The notes below the pieces were generated by a model, which saw nothing but the letters and a program-made list of their open reading frames with translations, did not search any database and was not told the origin of the DNA. Positions 59,129 to 64,000 of a stretch of DNA of 64,000 nt are shown piece by piece. The stretch covers positions 62,001 through 126,000 of the forward strand of contig NZ_JBLLVA010000007.1 of assembly GCF_047739745.1 (NCBI RefSeq). The letters are read 5' to 3'. Position 1 is the stretch's first letter; every line of letters begins with the position of its first letter. This DNA is from Pseudaminobacter sp047739745. GTDB lineage: Bacteria > Pseudomonadota > Alphaproteobacteria > Rhizobiales > Rhizobiaceae. The position numbers and the translations under genes are program-made.

Positions 59129-59229
59129 TCACACCATCCTTTCCGGGTCGTTGCTGCCCGGCATTTGCATCCTTGACGCTCCCTTATGTAGTCTGTTGCC
59201 GGTTCAGGCAAACCGCAGGGAGGGTGAAG

Positions 59230-59424
59230 ATGGCAATCTTCGAAGACGAACCGGTAAAGCCCGCGGCCGCCCATGTCATCGGGCAGGATCTGGCGTTGCT
59301 GTCAGTGGCCGAACTCACACAACGCATTGACCTGCTGCGCGCCGAGATCGCCAGGCTTGAAGCCGAACTCAAGGCAAAGGACGCGACCAAGAACGCCGCC
59401 GAGGCGCTGTTTCGGCGCGGATAG
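59230..59424 (+). CDS. DUF1192-family small protein
   Basis: A 64-residue protein. It starts MAIFEDEPVKP, has VIGQDLALLSVAELTQRI and a helical coiled-coil end (ARLEAELKAKDATK), the DUF1192 pattern. Function unknown; it is small, soluble and conserved across Alphaproteobacteria. A GGGTGAAG site precedes the ATG at 59230. It is divergent from the quinone oxidoreductase. Confidence 0.88.
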   Translation: MAIFEDEPVKPAAAHVIGQDLALLSVAELTQRIDLLRAEIARLEAELKAKDATKNAAEALFRRG

Positions 59425-59519
59425 AGCGGATTTGCAAGAGGATGTCGCTGATGCGCCGTTGAAAAGCCGGAAATCCGTTATCTTCAAGACTGCCCAGGGA
59501 CGAATCGCCGGACAGACGC

Positions 59520-60764
59520 ATGATTGCAGCCTACAGACCGATCCTTTCGCTCCTGCGCGGCACGGCCTTTCTCCTGGCGGCATCCGGCCTGCACAGCCTG
59601 CTTTTGCCGCTGCGCGGCCAGGCGGAAGGATTCTCCACCGCAGCCCTTGGTCTGATGGGCACGGCCTGGGCCGGCGGCTTCGTCGCCGGCTGTTTTTTTG
59701 CGCCGCGCCTGGTGCGAAGGGCTGGCCATGTACGCGCTTTCGGCACCTTTGCTGCTTCCGGCGCCATCATCGCGCTCCTGACCGGGCTGATGATCGGCGA
59801 AATCATCTGGATCGTGCTGCGGGCCTTCACCGGCTTCGTGATGGCCGGCGCCTTCATGGTGATCGAAAGCTGGCTCAACGAAAAGGCCACCAACGAGAAT
59901 CGCGGCACGGTGTTCGGCCTCTACATGATGGTGACCTATGCCTCGATTATGGCAGGGCAGATGATCGTCGCCTTTGGTGACGTCATGTCGGCCTCGCTCT
60001 TCATGGTCACAGGCATTCTTTTCTGCCTGTCGCTCATTCCCACGGCCGTATCGACCGCCTCCCACCCGCAGCCGCTGCAGGATGTGGCGCTCGATCTCAA
60101 GGGGCTTTACGCCAACTCGCCGGTAGCCTCCGCCGGCTGCCTGCTGGTCGGGGTGGCCAACGGCGCCTGGGGCACGCTCGGCGCCGTCTATGGCTCGCGA
60201 ATCGGCATTTCGACCGCCGAGATCGCCCTCATGATGAGCCTGGTGGTGGTTGCCGGCGCCGCCCTGCAAATGCCGGTCGGTCGCATTTCCGACCGTACCG
60301 ACCGCCGCTTCGTGCTGGCCGCGGCCTCCGCCATCGCGGCCCTCGTCGGCATACTGATCTTCCTGGTCGCACCCCGCGCCGGCTGGCTGGTCATCGCCAT
60401 GACGGCCGCCTACGGCGCCCTGGCCTATGCGCTCTATTCGCTCGCCGTCGCCCACGCCAACGATCACGCCAAGCCTGAGGATTTCGTCAAGATCTCGGGC
60501 GGGCTCCTGCTGCTTTACGGATTCGGCACGATGATCGGACCGGTCATCGGCGCGGCGCTGATGGGCTCGATGCGGCCGGAAAGCCTGTTTCTGGCAACCG
60601 CGCTCGCGCATCTCATCCTGGCTGTCTATACGTTGCTGCGCATCAGGCGCCGCGCGCCGGTACCGATCGAGGATCGCGAAGCCTTCATGACCCTGCCGTC
60701 CGAACGCGGCGTTACGCCGGAAGCGGTACGGCTCGATCCGCGCACACCTGAACAAGACGGTTGA
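59520..60764 (+). CDS. MFS transporter
   Basis: A 414-residue transporter with about twelve helices in two halves. It has the MFS loop pattern in APRLVRRAGHVRAFG and GRISDRTDRRFVL between helices, typical of the YcaD/MFS_1 group. The N-terminus LRGTAFLLAASGLHSLLLPLRG matches a group of small-molecule exporters of unknown substrate. The C-terminal tail is cytoplasmic and about 40 residues long. An ArsR-like regulator follows 30 bases downstream in the same direction. Confidence 0.85.
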   Translation: MIAAYRPILSLLRGTAFLLAASGLHSLLLPLRGQAEGFSTAALGLMGTAWAGGFVAGCFFAPRLVRRAGHVRAFGTFAASGAIIALLTGLMIGEIIWIVLRAFTGFVMAGAFMVIESWLNEKATNENRGTVFGLYMMVTYASIMAGQMIVAFGDVMSASLFMVTGILFCLSLIPTAVSTASHPQPLQDVALDLKGLYANSPVASAGCLLVGVANGAWGTLGAVYGSRIGISTAEIALMMSLVVVAGAALQMPVGRISDRTDRRFVLAAASAIAALVGILIFLVAPRAGWLVIAMTAAYGALAYALYSLAVAHANDHAKPEDFVKISGGLLLLYGFGTMIGPVIGAALMGSMRPESLFLATALAHLILAVYTLLRIRRRAPVPIEDREAFMTLPSERGVTPEAVRLDPRTPEQDG

Positions 60765-60794
60765 GATCGGACCCGGATTGGCCCACAAAAAGCA

Positions 60795-61067
60795 ATGGTC
60801 CAGTCCGACGCGTTCATGGCCATCGCCGATCCCAACCGCCGTCACCTCCTGGAGGAACTGCGCCGCGGCCCGAGGACCGTCAACGAGTTGGCCGCCGGAA
60901 TGCCCGTCTCTCGTCCCGCCGTCTCCCAACACCTGAGGGTGCTGCTCGACGCCGGGCTGGTCAGCGTCCACAGCGACGGCACGAAACGGGTCTACGCCGT
61001 GAGCGTCGGCGGGTTCCTGCATCTCAACATCTGGCTGGATCAATTCTGGGAAAGCAGCGAAAGCTGA
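60795..61067 (+). CDS. ArsR-family winged-helix regulator without metal site
   Basis: A 90-residue helix-turn-helix protein of the ArsR fold: IADPNRRHLLEELRRGPRTVNELAAGM, recognition helix SRPAVSQHLRVLLDAGLV and wing HSDGTKRVYAV (each shown in part). There is no Cys, so it cannot sense metals as classical ArsR does. It resembles the group controlling an SRPBCC-domain gene, but no such gene is beside it. It may form an operon with the MFS transporter upstream. Confidence 0.85.
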   Translation: MVQSDAFMAIADPNRRHLLEELRRGPRTVNELAAGMPVSRPAVSQHLRVLLDAGLVSVHSDGTKRVYAVSVGGFLHLNIWLDQFWESSES

Positions 61068-61375
61068 TCCATCGCCAATTGGGACCGGCGATATTTACTG
61101 CCCCTATGCCTTGAGCAAGCCGAGTACCGGATTTCGCCGGCGTACGCCGGCGATTGTGCGCTTTGCGCCCGCACGACAAGCCGCACCGCTGCATTGTGCG
61201 AAAATCGATTTTTCGGGCCGAATGCAGGTGCCGCCGCCAATGCGGCGCCGGCCCGGAGCATTGGCCGCAGGAAAGCCGCAGCTTGCCTGCAGGCCAAGGA
61301 CCGAAATCACGTTTTCCGGTGATCGCGGCCGCAGCCTTCGCCCGCGCTCCGGGCGCGGCTATATTGACCGAATTT
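61068..61375. other. Intergenic region with a 20-bp palindrome
   Basis: This gap of about 308 bases has no convincing gene. It holds a perfect 20-bp palindrome at 61134-61153 (TCGCCGGCGT and its complement), which could be a terminator stem for the ArsR gene or a structural site. Reading frames crossing the gap have a composition unlike the neighbouring genes and no ribosome binding site. Confidence 0.5.
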
Positions 61376-61555
61376 TCAGTGGGTCGTGGCTTCCGCCTTG
61401 AGTTTCACAATCTCGTCCTTGATTGCCAGCTTGCGCCGCTTGAGAGTCGCGATTTCGAGCCCGTCGACCGAGGGATGGTTCATTGCCATATCGAGTTCGC
61501 GTTCGATGTCGCCGTGTTTCCGCTGCAACTCTTCAAGATGGTTGGCAAGAGACAT
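61376..61555 (-). CDS. YdcH-like (DUF465) small protein, copy 1
   Basis: A 59-residue protein starting MSLANHLEELQRKHGDIERE, with HPSVDGLEIATLKRRKLAIKDEI, the conserved LKRRKLAIKDEI core of DUF465. It forms a helical hairpin. Function unknown; some relatives are stationary-phase proteins. GGGAG lies 9 bases before the start at 61555. It is divergent from a second YdcH-like gene at 61792, with 236 bases in between. Confidence 0.85.
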   Translation of the reverse strand: MSLANHLEELQRKHGDIERELDMAMNHPSVDGLEIATLKRRKLAIKDEIVKLKAEATTH

Positions 61556-61791
61556 GATTGGTTCTCCCTTTCATGGTTTCCTCGACTGTGCACCACAGGC
61601 GGCCCACCGCCAGACCCGCTCTGTGACGGCACGATGACAGTGTGCCACCAGATTGCTTGCATGTCGAATGCGTCATGGTAGCATTCCCTGAAGGCTTGAA
61701 ATGTGCTATAGGCGGCGCGCCGGTGCAGATTGCGCATCCGGTCCCGCCCGGCGGCGTTTTTTGCGCCATAATCATTCTGCAGACGGTAGAG

Positions 61792-61995
61792 ATGTCAGAC
61801 CAGGAACAGACCGAGTATCGTCTTGAGTTTGCAAAATTGAAGCAGGAGCATGCCGACTTCGATGCGGCCATCAACGCGATGATCGCGACGTCGTGCGACC
61901 CGCTTCAGATCCAGCGCATGAAAAAGAAGAAGCTGCTGCTGAAGGACCGCCTGGCGAAGCTGGAAGACAAGATCATTCCCGACATCATCGCCTGA
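61792..61995 (+). CDS. YdcH-like (DUF465) small protein, copy 2
   Basis: A 67-residue helical protein (MSDQEQTEYRLEFAKLKQEH) with RMKKKKLLLKDRLAKLEDKI, the basic core of DUF465. The ATG at 61792 is favoured over longer in-frame starts, whose extra residues include Cys and Pro unlike the family. It diverges from copy 1. Sequence differs enough that the pair is an old duplication or two separate families with the same fold. Function unknown. Confidence 0.8.
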   Translation: MSDQEQTEYRLEFAKLKQEHADFDAAINAMIATSCDPLQIQRMKKKKLLLKDRLAKLEDKIIPDIIA

Positions 61996-62104
61996 TGGCT
62001 TGGTCGGCAAGCCAGCGCCGTTGCCTGCATGCCAGGATGCTTGCGGGACCATGTTCATTTAGTTAATTCGCCATCAGTCACGCCGTCATTCGCGGAGCAG
62101 GCAT

Positions 62105-62602
62105 TTGGACAGACAGCGCGCCGACGTCGCCATCATCATGGGCAGCCAATCGGATTGGGAAACAATGCGCCATGCCGCCGAGACGCTGGAGGCGCTCGGC
62201 ATTTCGCATCAGGCCCGCATCGTCTCCGCGCATCGCACGCCGCAGCGGCTCTACGATTTTGCCACAGGCGCGAAGGCCGAGGGTTTCAAGGTCGTGGTGG
62301 CCGGCGCGGGGGGAGCCGCCCACCTGCCCGGAATGACTGCCGCGCTGACGCCGCTGCCGGTCTTCGGCGTTCCGGTGGAATCGAAAGCCCTCTCCGGACG
62401 CGACTCGCTTCTGTCGATCGTCCAGATGCCGGCCGGCATTCCGGTCGGGACGCTGGCGATCGGCAAGGCCGGTGCCATCAATGCCGCGCTGCTTGCCGCG
62501 GCCGTGCTGGCGCTTTCCGACGAGGCGCTGGCCTCCCGCCTCGACGCCTGGCGCGCCGAGCAGACCGCCAAGGTCGCCGAACACCCGTCGGAGGCGTCAT
62601 GA
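62105..62602 (+). CDS. purE: 5-(carboxyamino)imidazole ribonucleotide mutase
   Basis: Rearranges N5-CAIR to CAIR in purine synthesis. The 165-residue class I PurE has VAIIMGSQSDWETM and SAHRTPQRLYDFA, and the central GAGGAAHLPGMTAALT. The start is a TTG at 62105, with GGAG upstream at the right distance; no ATG lies closer. It overlaps purK by 4 bases (ATGA), so the two are translationally coupled. Confidence 0.96.
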   Translation: MDRQRADVAIIMGSQSDWETMRHAAETLEALGISHQARIVSAHRTPQRLYDFATGAKAEGFKVVVAGAGGAAHLPGMTAALTPLPVFGVPVESKALSGRDSLLSIVQMPAGIPVGTLAIGKAGAINAALLAAAVLALSDEALASRLDAWRAEQTAKVAEHPSEAS

Positions 62603-63684
62603 GCGCGCCGCTGCCCGCCGGTTCGACGATCGGCATCATCGGCGGCGGCCAGCTCGGGCGCATGCTGGCAATGGCAGCCGCGCGGCTCGGCTATCGCACG
62701 ATCGTCCTGGAACCGCAGCCGGACTGCCCGGCCGCGCAAGTGGCCAACAGCCAGATCGTTGCGGACTATGACGACCGCTTTGCGCTCGACCGGCTCGCCC
62801 GCGCCAGCCATGTCGTGACCTACGAATTCGAAAACGTGCCGGTTTCCGCTGTACAGGCACTGGCCGATACCATCCCGGTCTACCCGCCGGCGCGCGCGCT
62901 CGAGATCTCTCAGGATCGCGTGACGGAGAAGACATTTCTCAACGGCAGCGGAATACCGACCGCCGGCTTCCGGCCCATCGACAGCGATGAAGATCTGCGC
63001 CAGGCCCTGGTCGCCTTCAACGGCACCGGCGTGCTGAAAACCCGTCGCCTCGGTTATGATGGCAAGGGCCAGCGCCTGCTGCGCAACGCCACCCCCTCCG
63101 AGGCGGATGGTTCCTATGTCGCAATGGGCAATGTGCCGCTGGTACTCGAGGCGTTCGTGTCCTTCGACCGTGAGATATCGATTATCGCCGCGCGCGGGCA
63201 GGACGGCGCGCTTTCCGCCTATGATCCCGCCGAAAACGTGCATTGCGGTGGCATATTGGCGAAGTCGACCGTGCCGGCCGCCATTTCAGCGAACACCGCC
63301 AATGCGGCGGAGGATGCCGCCTTCGCCATCCTCCAATCGCTGAATTATGTCGGTGTCATCGGCGTCGAATTCTTCGTCCTCCCCGATGGCTCGCTGCTCG
63401 TCAACGAAATCGCGCCGCGCGTTCACAATTCCGGCCACTGGACCGAGGCGGCATGCGTGATCTCGCAGTTCGAGCAGCACGTTCGCGCCGTAGCCGGCCT
63501 GCCGCTCGGCACGACAAGCCGGCATTCCGATTGCGTGATGCAAAATCTGATCGGCGATGAAGTGTCGGGCGTCGACACGCTTTCGCGCGAACCCGAACTG
63601 ATGCTCCATCTCTATGGCAAGGCCGAAGCGCGGCCCGGCCGCAAGATGGGTCATTTCACGCGTCTGACGCCTCGCGGCGGTTGA
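62599..63684 (+). CDS. purK: 5-(carboxyamino)imidazole ribonucleotide synthase
   Basis: ATP-grasp enzyme that carboxylates AIR to N5-CAIR, the substrate of PurE. The 361-residue protein has IGIIGGGQLGRMLAMAAARL, YEFENVP, KTRRLGYDGKGQ, VLEAFVSFDREISII, and IGVEFFVLPDGSLLVNEIAPRVHNSGHWT (each shown in part). The ATG at 62599 overlaps the purE stop. Together they make the two-step carboxylation of most bacteria. Confidence 0.97.
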   Translation: MSAPLPAGSTIGIIGGGQLGRMLAMAAARLGYRTIVLEPQPDCPAAQVANSQIVADYDDRFALDRLARASHVVTYEFENVPVSAVQALADTIPVYPPARALEISQDRVTEKTFLNGSGIPTAGFRPIDSDEDLRQALVAFNGTGVLKTRRLGYDGKGQRLLRNATPSEADGSYVAMGNVPLVLEAFVSFDREISIIAARGQDGALSAYDPAENVHCGGILAKSTVPAAISANTANAAEDAAFAILQSLNYVGVIGVEFFVLPDGSLLVNEIAPRVHNSGHWTEAACVISQFEQHVRAVAGLPLGTTSRHSDCVMQNLIGDEVSGVDTLSREPELMLHLYGKAEARPGRKMGHFTRLTPRGG

Positions 63685-63784
63685 CACGGCCAAGCACGCT
63701 GGTTTAAGAGCCACCCACATGTTTGGCGCGCTCGCGGGCGCGCTTTTTGATTGGGCCGACTGGCCGATTTCGACAGGCAAGACC

Positions 63785-63910
63785 ATGAAGATCAAGAACT
63801 CGCTCAAGGCCCTTCGGACCCGTCATCGCGACAGCCAGCTGGTTCGCCGCAAGGGCCGCGTCTACATCATCAACAAGTCCGCACCGCGCTACAAGGCGCG
63901 CCAGGGCTGA
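63785..63910 (+). CDS. rpmJ: 50S ribosomal protein bL36, zinc-free form
   Basis: A 41-residue protein, MKIKNSLKALRTRHRDSQLV followed by RRKGRVYIINKSAPRYKARQG in part. The family basic core is intact, but the four zinc-binding residues (Cys/His) of the standard form are missing, making this the C-minus version. It is the usual form in Alphaproteobacteria. No other ribosomal genes adjoin it; it follows purK by about 100 bases. Confidence 0.93.
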   Translation: MKIKNSLKALRTRHRDSQLVRRKGRVYIINKSAPRYKARQG

Positions 63911-63970
63911 GCCTTCCGCTCACGCGAATTTCAGTTTGACGTTCCGCTGCCGGGGAATAGATTCTCTGGC

Positions 63971-64000
63971 ATGCGGAGCGTATTTGCGTTTTTTCTTTCC
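63971..64000 (+). CDS. Start of an unidentified gene, cut by the window end
   Basis: The last 30 bases read MRSVFAFFLS, a basic start followed by hydrophobic residues, as at the beginning of a signal peptide or membrane helix. Only ten codons are present, so family and function cannot be stated. A GGGG run precedes it at 63951. Confidence 0.3.
   Translation, partial: MRSVFAFFLS

Noticed and set aside
1..64000. CRISPR array, prophage, insertion sequence or rRNA operon.
   Set aside because: No regularly spaced short repeats, no phage structural or transposase genes and no rRNA-like stretch were seen.

Overview
The window is chromosomal DNA of an alphaproteobacterium of the order Rhizobiales, most like Mesorhizobium and its relatives. 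The evidence is the high GC content, a complete NepR/EcfG/PhyR general stress module, HWE-type histidine kinases, a TrcR (DUF1013) regulator, a pst-phoU-phoB operon, the tkt/gap/pgk/fba cluster, a serC RNA leader and rhizobial intergenic mosaic repeats. No prophage, insertion sequence, integrase, CRISPR array or rRNA operon was seen.

Layout. 1-6.9 kb: the 5' end of purA, an EamA exporter, the serine genes serC and serA behind a serC-type RNA leader, a universal stress protein, a 3-methyladenine glycosylase, a small acetyltransferase and an esterase. 7-8.6 kb: a formylglycine-type sulfatase/phosphonate monoester hydrolase. 8.6-18.9 kb: a general-stress-response locus holding PRC-barrel, DUF883, DUF1328 and other small envelope proteins, a Crp/Fnr regulator, a single-domain response regulator, ecfG, nepR, phyR and two HWE kinases. 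Five exact GGAAC-N16-CGTT promoters lie only in the gaps of this locus. 19-23.8 kb: a xylose-type ABC transporter (xylF, xylH, xylG) and a divergent ROK repressor with a 25-bp perfect palindrome between them. 23.8-32.7 kb: pstSCAB-phoU-phoB behind a Pho box, then a PAS-PAS hybrid kinase. 33-43.7 kb: a propionyl/acetyl-CoA synthetase, small proteins and central carbon genes (fba, pgk, gap, tkt) with a cation/proton antiporter between pgk and gap.

43.8-46.4 kb is a nitrosative-stress module: a DUF6522-like gene, group III truncated hemoglobin, NsrR-like regulator and NnrS around one 11-1-11 palindrome. 46.5-50.2 kb carries DUF4164, zapA, rpoH, an RluD-type pseudouridine synthase, a membrane-anchored protein and tRNA-Glu(CTC). 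50.2-52.4 kb is a run of small secreted or lipoprotein-like genes of unknown role. 52.5-61 kb has a membrane dipeptidase, a WYL regulator with a palindromic operator candidate, trcR, a MocR regulator divergent from an EamA exporter, a quinone oxidoreductase, DUF1192, an MFS transporter and an ArsR-like regulator. 61.4-64 kb has two YdcH-like small proteins, purE-purK and a zinc-free bL36 protein.

How it fits together. Phosphorylated PhyR sequesters NepR and frees EcfG, and the promoters seen imply that EcfG drives nepR-ecfG, phyR and at least three small envelope-protein genes in the same locus. Other regulator-operator pairings (ROK/xyl, NsrR/hemoglobin, PhoB/pst, WYL, Crp/Fnr, MocR) are inferred from palindromes in the expected gaps. 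The most interesting parts are the self-contained EcfG locus and the hemoglobin/DUF6522/NsrR/NnrS module. Function names rest on reading motifs and context; no database search was run.
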